A stretch of DNA of 39,279 bases from CALAEC01 sp050692915 (GTDB lineage Bacteria; Actinomycetota; UBA4738; CALAEC01), in NCBI GenBank assembly GCA_050692915.1, contig JBOGVU010000018.1, forward strand, positions 1 through 39,279, in the 5' to 3' direction. Both the position numbers and the translations under genes were made by a program. The first letter of the stretch is position 1. The number at the start of each line of letters is the position of its first letter. Positions 1-8,077 of this stretch are shown here, in pieces. The notes under the pieces were generated by a model, which made no database searches, was not told where the DNA came from, and saw nothing but the letters and a program-made list of their open reading frames with translations.

Positions 1-1333
1 CCCGATACCCCCGGTCCCCCACCCTTCGAAGGAGGCGATCGAGATCCGAGAGGAGGAAGCACGCGGCCGCCGCGTCGGCGGCGAGCCGCTGCTCCAGACA
101 GAGGAACGCCGCCTTCCGCCGGAACTCCCCCGCCCGGAGCAGGTTGAACCGGTGGTCCTGGTAGGCCAGCGCCCCCGTGGGCAGCCCGGGGACGGCGTTC
201 GCCACGAGGAAGACCCTGGTTAGCCGCTCCCCCGTGGGGACCAGGTCGGTGGGGACCCCTCCCGTGGCCGCCGCCAGGATCGCCGCCAGCACCTCGGCGG
301 GCAAGGAGCCGGGCCCGAAGTCCCGGGCGGAGCCTCGTCGGAGGATCACCCGGTCGAGGGGATCCGGGGGCGGGGGCGCCGGTTCGACCACCACCGGCTG
401 GGGCCACGCCTGTCCGGCCGCCCTCAGCTCGGCTGCTCGCCACCGCCGCACGGCGCGGGGATCGGCCAGGCGGCCGGCGTCGTTCACCTCGCTAATGACC
501 GGGAACCGGTCCTCCCGGGCCGAGGCCGGCTCCTCCTCGAACGCCGCCGCCTCCGGGGGCTGTGGCCCCGCTTGGACCGGCTGGCCCTCCCCCACCGGCA
601 CCAGGCACAGGGGGAACTCCCGGCGGGGGTCGAGCCCGAGGAGGGCCTCGATCTCCCCGTCGACGAACCCGAGGACCACCCGGGCGCCAAGGCCTTCGGC
701 CGCGGCGACGGCGAGCAGGTTGGCCACGATCATCCCCGCGTCCCAGAACAGGTGGCGGTATCCCCGGTCGCCGTACTTCCACCCGGTACGCCAGGGGATC
801 CCCGTGACCACGAGGGTGGCCGCGGCCCCCGCCACGGCGGGCTCCCCGGCGCAGGCCCGGACGAGGTGCCCCCGGTGATCACCCGGGCGGAGACGGTCGA
901 GGGCGTGGGCGAGCGGATCGTAGTGGTACACGCCCTCGGGGAGCCCGGGAAGGTCCCCGCAGACCAGGTAGGCCTCGTTGGGGTACAGGGCTCCGGCGGA
1001 GGCATAGGTCCGGAAATGGACCACCTCCCCGTCGGGGAACCGCACTCGGCGGTGGGCCCCCGCCCCCAGCCGTAGCAACCGCGACACGTCCTCCATCGAC
1101 GGGGGCCGGGGCGGCACCTTCTCACCCCGTCCTGCCGATCCCGCCAGGGCGTCCATCGCCCCCACCTCGAGCCCGGGGAGGTCGCGGGGGAGGTCGATCT
1201 TCTCCACCCCACGGTAGGCCTTGAACGGACAGGGCCGGTTCTCCCAATCGAGGGCACGCCCACCCCTGCGCACGCTCTCCCAGGAGTGCTTCGTGGCCTG
1301 GTGGTAGGCCCCCGCCCGCTGACCGGATCTCAC
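1..1333 (-). CDS. SagB-type dehydrogenase (nitroreductase fold), C-terminus off the window
   Basis: This is a flavin-dependent nitroreductase-fold protein of the SagB type, a family whose members oxidise azoline rings in peptide natural products. About 444 codons are visible. The N-terminus has the YHQATKH block near residue 10, ASAGALYPNEAY at 111-122 and WKYGDRGYRHLFWDAG at 185-200, which are the typical SagB-type FMN-binding signatures. A second nitroreductase-like half starts near residue 320 (RRGSARDFGPGSLP), so this is the long two-domain form. I chose the GTG start at 1333 because GGGGAGG lies 7 bases upstream and the YHxATKH block follows directly. The gene is cut by the window edge. 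No precursor peptide or cyclodehydratase is visible here, so the substrate is unknown; many stand-alone SagB-like proteins have no known pathway. Confidence 0.88.
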   Translation of the reverse strand, partial: MRSGQRAGAYHQATKHSWESVRRGGRALDWENRPCPFKAYRGVEKIDLPRDLPGLEVGAMDALAGSAGRGEKVPPRPPSMEDVSRLLRLGAGAHRRVRFPDGEVVHFRTYASAGALYPNEAYLVCGDLPGLPEGVYHYDPLAHALDRLRPGDHRGHLVRACAGEPAVAGAAATLVVTGIPWRTGWKYGDRGYRHLFWDAGMIVANLLAVAAAEGLGARVVLGFVDGEIEALLGLDPRREFPLCLVPVGEGQPVQAGPQPPEAAAFEEEPASAREDRFPVISEVNDAGRLADPRAVRRWRAAELRAAGQAWPQPVVVEPAPPPPDPLDRVILRRGSARDFGPGSLPAEVLAAILAAATGGVPTDLVPTGERLTRVFLVANAVPGLPTGALAYQDHRFNLLRAGEFRRKAAFLCLEQRLAADAAAACFLLSDLDRLLRRVGDRGYR

Positions 1334-1764
1334 GGGCCCATCCTCCCCTTCGGTTGCTCCCACCGACAAGAGGATGGGTCGACCTCCCCCCGGAGGCCGT
1401 CTTCCACGCTCCGGCCGGCCCTGGCGGCTGGTCCGTTCCCTCCGGTAGAGCTCCCGAGCCCGCCCCGCTGACGTCGAGGGTACCCATCGCTCGGACGAGG
1501 GACAATCGTGTCGACGTAGCCCGAGAGGTCTGAGCATCCGGATGCAGAAGAAATGCAGCACCTCCAACGGCTCCGCGGTCGCCTCATCCTCCCGGGATTG
1601 CCGGTCTGCTCGTCGCGTGGTCAAAGAAGGCCAGGTGTCTCAGCGCGAACGTCCGCGCCTGATGCGCAGTCTGGGGAGAGGGGGGCTCGAGGTACCCGCC
1701 GCTGCGACCTACCCAGCGGGAGGTCTGTCCTACATCCGGCCGGGGCAGGCGTACGCTTGAGGCG
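1334..1764. other. Intergenic stretch without a recognisable gene
   Basis: These 431 bases separate the leftward dehydrogenase from the rightward FIST fragment and probably hold both promoters. Open frames exist on both strands, but none has a family motif or a convincing ribosome binding site. I see no RNA gene or clear terminator. Confidence 0.5.
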
Positions 1765-2274
1765 ATGGTTACCGCCGGGGCCGGCCTCTCGCTGAACCTC
1801 GACACACGCCGGGCGGCCGTCGAGGCCGCGCTGGCCGCCCGCGCCGGGCTGTCCGGCGTCTCCCCCTCGCTCGCAGTGCTGTTCGCGTCCCCTCACCACG
1901 CCGAACGCGCCGAGGCGCTCCTGGACACGGTCCACGAGGCGGCCGGGCCCGAGACGGTGATCGGATGCGTCGCCGAGGCCGTCGTGGGAAGCGGCAGGGA
2001 GGTCGAGCGCGACCCTGCCGTCTCGGTGTGGTTGGCGTCGTTCCCCGGGCGCGTCGACACCTTCCCCCTGGAGTACCTCCCCGACCAGGAAGCGTTCGCC
2101 GGCTGGCCCGGCCACGGTGCCGACCGGGCGCACCTCGTGATCTGCGACCCATTCACGTTCCCGGCCGACGAGCTCCTTCGCGAGCTTGACCGCGAGGCGT
2201 CAGGGACCGTGTTCAGCGACCTCTGGGTTATGAGATCAGCGATAGCGGGTCAGCTCAGGCATATCCGCCGGTGA
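1765..2274 (+). pseudogene. FIST N-terminal domain protein, truncated
   Basis: FIST proteins are predicted small-ligand sensors of about 380 residues, with FIST_N and FIST_C domains. The first roughly 147 codons read like FIST_N: residues 39-44 give LAVLFAS, a GCVAEAVVG segment follows near 71, and HLVICDPFTF near 127. The expected continuation (the glycine-rich second half of FIST_N and all of FIST_C) is missing. From about position 2210 the frame enters the inverted integrative-element end described at 2214-2345 and stops at 2274. The truncation therefore coincides with a recombination junction, and the protein is unlikely to function. The remaining FIST sequence is not found elsewhere in the window. 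The ATG at 1765 has only a weak GAGG just upstream. Confidence 0.75.
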
Positions 2275-2345
2275 CAGGTGGTGTTAGGTCCTCTGAGATC
2301 ACGTCGGATTCTGTGAGTCAGCCACAATTTAGCCACAAGGATCAG
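2214..2345 (-). repeat. Integrative-element end remnant, copy A (inverted relative to 19568-19694)
   Basis: Read on the minus strand, this stretch aligns over about 125 bases with 19568-19694 on the plus strand. Both contain paired TGTGGCT boxes (around 2320-2338 here), a GCGGATATGCCTGAG block, and then an identical 21-base core (2214-2234) that equals the anticodon-loop-to-T-stem part of a CAU tRNA. Beyond the core the copies diverge: copy A runs into the FIST gene, copy B into the rest of a tRNA. This arrangement fits the attachment-site end of a tRNA-targeting integrative element. No integrase gene remains next to either copy. Confidence 0.65.
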
Positions 2346-2352
2346 CCCGGCG

Positions 2353-2592
2353 TCAGGCGGCGAAGCTGAACGGGATCTCGAGATCGATGTCGAAACGATC
2401 CTTGACCGGCCCCACATCGAGCCCGTGTGTCCGCGGATACAGGAACTCAACACCCACGATCGTCCCGTCATCGTCGAGATCGACGTGGAGGTTCGGCCCG
2501 AGCTCCTCCGTGCGTTGAATGGCCGCCTCCGAGTCTTCGACGAGCAGCACGTAGAGGACGTCCGCCTCGGCATCGTACGTGTAGACAGCCAT
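2353..2592 (-). CDS. DUF2283 family small protein
   Basis: This 79-residue protein matches the DUF2283 pattern: MAVYTYDAEADVLYV at the start, then an acidic HVDLDDDGTIVGVEFLYP strand pair and a DIDLEIPF end. It follows the DUF4258 gene by 4 bases, so the two are almost certainly co-translated. DUF2283 genes are often found directly beside DUF4258 genes, and that pairing is widely suspected, not proven, to be toxin-antitoxin-like, with DUF2283 as the presumed partner of the DUF4258 protein. Here the pair is in turn coupled to an upstream nuclease gene. Confidence 0.85.
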   Translation of the reverse strand: MAVYTYDAEADVLYVLLVEDSEAAIQRTEELGPNLHVDLDDDGTIVGVEFLYPRTHGLDVGPVKDRFDIDLEIPFSFAA

Positions 2593-2596
2593 CGCT

Positions 2597-2815
2597 TCAC
2601 TCCACCCAGATCGTCACGACGACATCCGCCGCCTCATCGACCACCACGGTCACTCGCGTGCCTCCGATCACCGCGCGTACCTTCCGATTCCCGCGATCAT
2701 CGTAGCCGATGGTGTCCGCCCCGGGGAGTGCCTCAGTCACAGCCTCCGGGGTCACTCCCCGATGGCGCCTCGCGATCCAGCGCAGCCGGTTCCTGGCGTG
2801 GCGGGTGAGCTTCAC
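2597..2815 (-). CDS. DUF4258 family protein (RelE/HigB-like fold expected)
   Basis: This 72-residue protein starts at a GTG that overlaps the TGA of the ERCC4-nuclease gene by 4 bases (GTGA), so translation is coupled. The family signature is visible: LTRHARNRLRWIARR at the N-terminus (the HAxxRxxxR pattern of DUF4258), a central GVTPEAVTEAL helix and a C-terminal strand run ending VVVTIWVE. A longer upstream start in the same frame exists, but it would lie inside the nuclease gene. Related proteins are small basic putative toxins; no activity is shown here. The DUF2283 gene 4 bases downstream is the likely partner. Confidence 0.85.
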   Translation of the reverse strand: MKLTRHARNRLRWIARRHRGVTPEAVTEALPGADTIGYDDRGNRKVRAVIGGTRVTVVVDEAADVVVTIWVE

Positions 2816-3639
2816 TCCTCTGCGCCTCCCCCCGAGGACGACGGCTCCCCGAGATCCCGCAGCGCGGCCGCCAGGAACCGGTAGGTGTATTCCTCCGCCA
2901 GTTTGCGGTTCTCGCAGAACACGACCGGGACGCCCGGGTAGCGGACCTGGAGAGTGGCCAGCACCTCCGGCAGCCATCCGGGCGTCGCCTTGGGGATCTT
3001 GAACAGGGAGGCGTAGGTCCCCTCGACGACCACGGCGGCCGCAGGCAGCGCGGCGAGCTCGCCCATCACGAAGCCGAGCGAGCCGTCGGAGAGGGAGGCC
3101 GCCAGCCCCTCCTCCTTCTTCCGCTCGACCGCGGCCACCACCCGCTCCCCGGAGCGGACCGCGTAGTCGCCGGCCGACACCGCGACCCGCTCGGTTTCGA
3201 CCTTTCGTCCGGTGAACTTGTACGGGTACCTCTCCCGCGTATCCACCTCGATCGTGAAGGCTCCGAGGCCGGCGGACTTCCGCGCGGGGACGCGCACCCC
3301 CGGGCGGGCGGTGCGGGCCACCTTGCGCGTCTGCCAGAAGATCGCGGGGCGGGCCCGGATCTCCGTGTAGACGAACTGGGCTCGGTTGCGCTGGCCCCGA
3401 TCGAGGACGAGGTCTATCGCCGGGCCCCGCCGTGCGCAGTGACGCACCGGGACCTCCTCGACGATCTCCGCCCCCTCGGGCCAGGGCCCCTCCCAGGGGT
3501 GGCAGTACACGCGCGAGGAGGAGGGCCAGGGCTCGCGGGCCTTGAGGATCACGCCGCCCTCGACGGGAATCTCGAGCAGGTACGGCAGAGTGCTCCCCTC
3601 CTCGGGGTTCAGCCCGACGCGGAAGACCGGGCGGCTCAC
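2812..3639 (-). CDS. ERCC4-type nuclease domain protein
   Basis: The C-terminal half carries the XPF/ERCC4 nuclease pattern: EVDTRERYPYKF at 131-142, AGDYAV at 156-161 and VERKKEEGL at 171-179. The usual motif is GDx(n)ERKx3D. Here the residue at the final acidic position is Gly178, so either catalysis is altered or an adjacent Glu substitutes. The N-terminal ~125 residues are not recognised. The protein should act on branched or flapped DNA, if it is active. The GTG start at 3639 lies only 28 bases from the neighbouring transposase stop and has no strong ribosome binding site, so the IS may have removed the native promoter or a little N-terminus. It is the first gene of a three-gene cassette with DUF4258 and DUF2283. 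Confidence 0.8.
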   Translation of the reverse strand: MSRPVFRVGLNPEEGSTLPYLLEIPVEGGVILKAREPWPSSSRVYCHPWEGPWPEGAEIVEEVPVRHCARRGPAIDLVLDRGQRNRAQFVYTEIRARPAIFWQTRKVARTARPGVRVPARKSAGLGAFTIEVDTRERYPYKFTGRKVETERVAVSAGDYAVRSGERVVAAVERKKEEGLAASLSDGSLGFVMGELAALPAAAVVVEGTYASLFKIPKATPGWLPEVLATLQVRYPGVPVVFCENRKLAEEYTYRFLAAALRDLGEPSSSGGGAEE

Positions 3640-3667
3640 GGTGGCATTATCGAACGCCTCGGCAGGC

Positions 3668-4724
3668 TCAAGCCGCCGCCGGCTCGTATTCGTGGATCAG
3701 CCCGCCGAGGACATCGCGCCGGCGGACCTGCAGGGTGCCACTGCGGGGGTGTTGTTGCCGCGGCTCGGGAATCTCGAGCCGCAGACCCCGATGTGGCCTC
3801 TGCCGGTTGTAGTGATCCACGTACTCTGCAAGCACGCGGTCGAGGTGACGACGCGAAGTGACGAGTAGATGATCCAGGCATTCGGCCCGGAACGTCCGCA
3901 CCCAGCGCTCAGCGAACGCGTTCGCGCGGGGAGCCCTGACCGGCGTGAGGATCACCCGCGTCCCCTCGCTGCGGAACACGTTATCGAATGCGCCGGCGAA
4001 CTTCCCGGTCACGGACCAGGAGGTGTGGAGCCTTGTCAGCCTGAAGGAACAAGTTCCGCGCCTGTTGTGCCACCCAGGTCGAGTCGGGGCTTCGCGTCGA
4101 CCCCGCCCAGAAGATGCGCCTCGACCCCACCTCGATGAAGAACAGGACGTAGAGCGTCCGCAACCACGCGGTCTCGACGGTGAAGAAGTCACAGGCGACG
4201 ATGCCGTGGGCTTGGGCACGTATGAACGCTCTCCAGGTCGGGCCTCCGCGCCTCGGAGCAGGTGGCAATCCCGCGGATCGCATCACCGTGCGGACGGTGG
4301 TGGCGGAGATCCGGATGCTGAGCTTCCTCAGCTCGCCCTGGATGCGGCGGTAGCCCCACCTGGGGTTCTCGCGGGCCAGCCGCAGGATCAGGCTCCGGGC
4401 CTCGTCGCTGATCGGGGGACGCCCGGGCGGGCCTGCGCCCCGATAGGTCCATTTGCGGCGAACAAGCTCGCGGTGCCAGCGAAGTAGGGTCTGCGGAGTA
4501 ACAAGGAAGGAGCGCCATGACGTGCGCTCCAGCGATCGGCTCGCCGCCGCGAGAAGGAGCCTGTCGCGCCTGCGGAGCTTCGGCCGCGCGACCTGCCGGC
4601 GCAGGATCTTCAGCTCGTGCCGGATGACGAGTAGCTCGACCTCGAGCGAGCGTTCGAAGCCGCGAGCCGGGAGAACGAGGCGGAGCAGCGCGCGGACGAC
4701 GGCGTAAACCAGCGAGATGAGCAC
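3668..4724 (-). pseudogene. rve-type IS transposase, frameshifted (paralogue of 16473-17546)
   Basis: The single-gene transposase is read from a GTG at 4724 through an N-terminal helical region (LLVIRHELKILRRQV), an HTH/linker (RPPISDEARSLILRLARENPRWGYRRI) and the start of the rve catalytic core (GIVACDFFTVETAWLRTLYVLF). At about 4008-4012 the frame breaks. Compared with the intact paralogue, 5 bases are missing in the RDRD motif, which removes the second catalytic aspartate. The core then continues in another frame (GKFAGAFDNVFRSEGTRVI, then AFAERWVRTFRAE with the catalytic Glu) to a stop at 3668. The element belongs to the IS3/IS481-like rve superfamily. I could not fix its terminal inverted repeats. 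Confidence 0.88.
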
Positions 4725-4824
4725 GAGCGGGCCTCCTTGAGGACGTGAACCGATGCGAGTGATGCGGCGCGCGACTCTACCAGATGCGCTGGTCAGGAGC
4801 CTGATCGGAGTTTCTGGACCCTAC

Positions 4825-6883
4825 GTGCGTCCAGCAGCTCGGACGCCAGAGAGAAAGGAGGCGAATGGCGTAACCGAGCGACAAGCTCACGACAGCCAGC
4901 CGGTGAGAGCCCGGTCCGGGGAGACGCCAGGGTCCCCGGTAGGGAAGCCCCCGTGCGTGGCCGAGAGGCCGGGTGCGAAGCGGGGTGGAACAACCGACCG
5001 GTCCGCAGCATGAAGCGAAGCCTGCAGCGTCGTCACTAAAACCCCCGCGCGAGCGGGGCCAAGGGGGAGCCGAGCCTATGAAGGGTGGGCGAAGGCCACG
5101 GACGGCACCTCAGAACCTGGAGCGGGTGCCCAAGAACCCCCCGGCGCATGGGGCGTGGAACGGTCGGAAGGGTGTCGTGGGAACTGGAGAGGCCCTCCTC
5201 GGCCCCGGGTCTGCGGCCCGGGAAGCTGGCCCGCCTATAACCAACGCACGGGAAGTGGCGGGCGGCCGAGAGGGAGTCGGAGGGGGCCGTAGTAGTGATG
5301 ACGGCCGGGACAACACAACCCGGCCCGAGCGAAGGGCCCCTGCTTCACCGATGCACGGGCGAACAAGGAGTGGGATCTGGTGAGTGCCCGATGAGGGCTA
5401 GGTCCAGGAAGGCCGAAAGGCTGGACGCGTCCCGAGCCTTGCAGCGCGTGCTGTACCGCAGTGCCAAGCAGGATCCGAACCGGCGCTTCCACGCCCTGTA
5501 CGACAAGGTCGCCCGCAGCGACGTACTTGCGAGGGCCTGGGGCGAGGTCCGGGCGAACCGAGGGGCTCCCGGCGTAGATGGCGTGACCATCGAGGCGGTC
5601 GAGGAGTCCGGGGCGGAGGCCTTTCTCGACGATACCGCCGAAGCGCTCAGGACCCGGTGCTACCGGGCCTCCCCGCTCCGGCGGGTCGAGATCCCCAAGC
5701 CCGGGCAGCCGGGGAAGACCCGGCCGCTCTCCATCCCCACCGTCCGCGATCGAGTGGTCATGACCGCGGCGAAGATCGTCCTCGAGCCCATCTTCGAGGC
5801 GCAGTTTCTCCCGGTGAGCTTCGGGTTCCGGCCGAACCGTTCGGCGCACGATGCGCTGGAGGCCGTCCGGACCGAGGCCAACCGGGGCGCAGAGTGGGTG
5901 CTTGACGCCGATCTCACGGACTGCTTCGGGCAGATCTCGCACGACGCCCTGATCGGGTTGGTTGCCGAACGGGTGTCTGACCGGGACATGCTGAAGCTCC
6001 TCCGGGCGTGGCTGAGGGCGGGGGTGCTTGTGGACGGGGTGGCGACCGACACCGTGTCGGGGACCCCCCAAGGCTCTCCGGTCTCCCCGCTGCTCGCCAA
6101 CATCGCCCTGCACGTCCTCGACCGGACGTGGGCGAAGGCGAGCGGCTTCCTCGGGGTGCTCGTGAGGTACTGCGACGACTTCGTCATCCTCTGCACCCTC
6201 AGGGTCCGGGCCGAGGAGGCCCGGCGCCGGGTGGAGGCGATCCTTCGTCCTCTGGGGCTTCAGCTGAACCCGGACAAGACCAGGATCGTCTGCCTCACCA
6301 AGGGGGTGGAGGGCTTTGACTTCCTGGGCTTTCACTGCCACAAGGTGGAGTCCTGGAGGTGGCGAGGGCGGTGGTACCTCCAGCACTGGCCATCCCGGCA
6401 GGCCATGGCGGCCATACGGGGGCGGATCAGGGCTGCGACGAACCGGCGTTTCGTGGGGCGTTCGGTGGCGGAGGTGGCGGAGAACGTCAGCCGGGTGCTC
6501 AGGCGGTGGGCTCCTTACTACCGCTCGGGCAACTCCGCCCGGTGCTTCTCGGTCATCGACCGCTACGCCCACGAACGCCTGGCCATCTTCGTGAGCACCA
6601 AGCACGGACGCCCGGGGCGGGGCTGGGCCGGCCGGTACGACTCGGCGTGGTTCCAGGGCCTCGGGGTGTACCGCCTCGGCGGAACCGTCCGCTACGGGAC
6701 TGCGCATGCCTCGCGGTGAACGGTGTCGGGAAGCGGTGTGCGGGAGAACCGCATGCACCGTTTGACAGGGGGCCGCTGGCGACGCGGCAGCCACGGTGAG
6801 CCGGAAGCGATGCACCTGCCGGGAAACCGGCGGATTGAGCCCGGCCGCCTACCGCTCGTCGCCAAGCCAGCGGCCTACCTCAC
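4825..6883 (+). mobile_element. Group II intron 1 with maturase
   Basis: The 5' end is GTGCG at 4825, the canonical group II start. Domain I-III sequence fills 4825 to about 5350. The maturase is in domain IV (5391-6719). Domain V lies at about 6728-6766 as a short hairpin with an AAGCGGTG/CACCGTTT stem and a GAGAA loop. Domain VI is closed by GGCCGCTGGC (6770-6779) and GCCAGCGGCC (6866-6875), followed by TACCTCAC. The last base is C6883 (AY rule), and A6877, 7th from the end, is the likely branch point. The borders are supported by alignment with intron 2: similarity begins at GTGCG and ends at CTCAC in both. It lies just 3'-adjacent to the IS at 3668-4724, reading away from it. The uninterrupted counterpart of the twintron site is at 5027/5028. 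Confidence 0.92.
5391..6719 (+). CDS. ltrA: Group II intron reverse transcriptase/maturase 1
   Basis: This 442-residue protein helps its intron splice and copies it into DNA. Reverse transcriptase blocks appear in order: RANRGAPGVDGVTIE (RT1), LSIPTVRDRVVMTAAK (RT2), FGFRPNRSAHDAL and LDADLTDCFGQISHD (first catalytic Asp), SGTPQGSPVSPLLANIAL (RT4), and RYCDDFVILC (RT5), then NPDKTRIVCL and FDFLGFH. The catalytic box is YCDD rather than the usual YADD. The maturase X domain follows (RRFVGRSVAEVAENVSRVLRRWAPYYRSGN). There is no C-terminal HNH endonuclease, so mobility would be endonuclease-independent. The ATG at 5391 is the likely start; the twin at 22795 has the same context (GTGAGTGCCCG before the ATG). 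Confidence 0.93.
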   Translation: MRARSRKAERLDASRALQRVLYRSAKQDPNRRFHALYDKVARSDVLARAWGEVRANRGAPGVDGVTIEAVEESGAEAFLDDTAEALRTRCYRASPLRRVEIPKPGQPGKTRPLSIPTVRDRVVMTAAKIVLEPIFEAQFLPVSFGFRPNRSAHDALEAVRTEANRGAEWVLDADLTDCFGQISHDALIGLVAERVSDRDMLKLLRAWLRAGVLVDGVATDTVSGTPQGSPVSPLLANIALHVLDRTWAKASGFLGVLVRYCDDFVILCTLRVRAEEARRRVEAILRPLGLQLNPDKTRIVCLTKGVEGFDFLGFHCHKVESWRWRGRWYLQHWPSRQAMAAIRGRIRAATNRRFVGRSVAEVAENVSRVLRRWAPYYRSGNSARCFSVIDRYAHERLAIFVSTKHGRPGRGWAGRYDSAWFQGLGVYRLGGTVRYGTAHASR

Positions 6884-6940
6884 AGGGATCGGGTCGATGC
6901 GGTGCCGCCTCCGCGATCGCCATTGCAGAAGGTGTGGACC

Positions 6941-7210
6941 TTACTCCTTGGATGGCGCCCCCAATCGACGCATGGCACGGAGCATGTGGCGAGGCGTCGG
7001 CGCGGGCGATAGCGAGTGAGCTCGATCGCCTCGGAAGGCCTCTAGCATCAGCCCAACGAAGCGCCGCCATGCATCGGGAGCGTCTTGTCCCGCGGCCTGG
7101 ACGAAGCCGGCATTCGCCGTGAGGCTCAGTAGTCTCTTGGGCTCAGAGCTCCCGACCCCGCGTGTGACAAATAGGCCCCGGACCGCCCCGTCAACACGCG
7201 GGGTGGATCG
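6941..7210 (-). pseudogene. TetR-family regulator, C-terminal fragment
   Basis: About 89 codons on the minus strand read as the end of a TetR-type repressor: KRLLSLTANAGFVQAAG, then APDAWRRFVGLMLEAFRG, a proline-rich SPAPTPRHML and RAMRRLGAPSKE before the stop at 6941. These match the ligand-domain tail of many actinobacterial TetR proteins. An in-frame stop lies just upstream (near 7211), and no DNA-binding helix-turn-helix domain is found nearby, so this is a relic. Its 3' end lies about 58 bases beyond the end of group II intron 1. Confidence 0.65.
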
Positions 7211-7230
7211 CTAGCGGATGTTCTACGAGC

Positions 7231-7695
7231 TCAGCGAATCACAAGGAGCTTGTAGGAACCGCCGCCCGCATCGGGGTCACCTGCGCCGAATTGAAAGTTG
7301 TTGCAGGCCGAGAGGGTGACCTGGTTGTTCGGCGGATCCGGAATCGCGGTCAACATGAACGTAGGCGCCCAACCCGGCGGCGGCGTGACCAGGACATGGT
7401 CGCTCGCACTGATGCCTGCTGCGGGAACGGTCAAGGTGGAGCATTCCTCAGCCGGGGTAATAGGGAAGTTCAAGGTCGTCACGCTGCTGAGGAAGAAATT
7501 CCCGCTTCCGACCTCTGTCTCCGGGAACAGGTTGTTGAAGACCTTGGTGGCCTGCTTCTTGGCGATCTTCTTGACCTGCTTCTTGTCCTGTGGGGTCAAG
7601 CTGAGCGCCGGTGAGGCGATCAAGGCCGCCGCGAGACCCACGAGGACCACCAGGCTTACCCCGCCCCTAAACCAGGGCTTGGATCTCTTACCCAT
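7231..7695 (-). CDS. Secreted or membrane-anchored protein, unknown function
   Basis: The ATG at 7695 has GGGAGGT 5 bases upstream. The 154-residue product begins with a basic stretch and a hydrophobic segment (VSLVVLVGLAAALIASPALS, about residues 13-32), which is a signal peptide or N-terminal anchor. It is followed by a lysine-rich helix (DKKQVKKIAKKQATKVFNNL) and a beta-rich C-terminal domain of about 95 residues with two cysteines and an N/G-rich surface. The layout of hydrophobic leader, KK-rich helix and small beta domain recurs in actinobacterial surface proteins, but I do not recognise a named family. It is transcribed away from the CIRCE/groES relic. Confidence 0.7.
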   Translation of the reverse strand: MGKRSKPWFRGGVSLVVLVGLAAALIASPALSLTPQDKKQVKKIAKKQATKVFNNLFPETEVGSGNFFLSSVTTLNFPITPAEECSTLTVPAAGISASDHVLVTPPPGWAPTFMLTAIPDPPNNQVTLSACNNFQFGAGDPDAGGGSYKLLVIR

Positions 7696-7829
7696 GTTGC
7701 ACCTCCCTCTCCCGCCGGCACCGTACCGGCATGCACCGGGTAAGCTTACAGAGAAGGGCCTCGCCGGGTCAATCCGACGAACCGGCCAACCCGCCGGGCT
7801 TACCCCTCTGGGCCGTCCTCGGCCGACAC

Positions 7830-7856
7830 GTAGCACTGAGCCAGTTCGAGTGCTAA
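7830..7856 (+). promoter_or_regulatory. CIRCE-like heat-shock operator (HrcA site)
   Basis: The CIRCE consensus is TTAGCACTC-N9-GAGTGCTAA. Here the left half is GTAGCACTG (7830-7838), the spacer is exactly 9 bases (7839-7847) and the right half is a perfect GAGTGCTAA (7848-7856). Two of 18 positions differ. It lies 17 bases upstream of a groES-like reading frame with a GGAGGAAG ribosome binding site in between, the normal context for this operator. Confidence 0.8.
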
Positions 7857-7872
7857 CAGAGGAGGAAGCCAA

Positions 7873-8052
7873 ATATCAAGGGCCAAGCCGTTCAGCCTCG
7901 AGCCCCTGAACGACCGGATCGCGGTCAAGCCGGGGGAGGAGGGCTCCCAGGTCCAAATGCCGCCACAGACCACCCTGAGCTCTTGGACTAGGAGCCTCGA
8001 GCCACCACCGAGGCTCGGCACGCCAGGACGTAAATACGGGTCCCAGCCGTAA
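7873..8052 (+). pseudogene. groES (co-chaperonin) 5' relic
   Basis: Directly after CIRCE and an AGAGGAGGAAG ribosome binding site, the frame from 7873 reads xSRAKPFSLEPLNDRIAVKPGEEG, which matches the start of GroES proteins (the LxPLxDRIxVKPxEEE region). The first codon is ATA where ATG is expected. After about 23 residues the GroES match stops (no SGIVIPDTAKEKP region) and the frame runs through unrelated sequence to a TAA at 8052. No groEL follows. I read this as a recombination-truncated groES that also lost its start codon; the short match length leaves some doubt. Confidence 0.65.
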
Positions 8053-8077
8053 ACGAAACCGGGCATGCTGCGCGTAC

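Noticed and set aside
5235..6815. Long minus-strand open frame (526 codons) across group II intron 1
   Set aside because: It is antisense to the maturase, is rich in Pro/Arg/His/Gly, has no family motif, and arises from high GC in the opposite frame.
7231..7872. Longer start (7872) for the secreted protein gene
   Set aside because: The extension would cross the CIRCE operator on the opposite strand; the ATG at 7695 has GGGAGGT at the right distance and yields a clean signal peptide.
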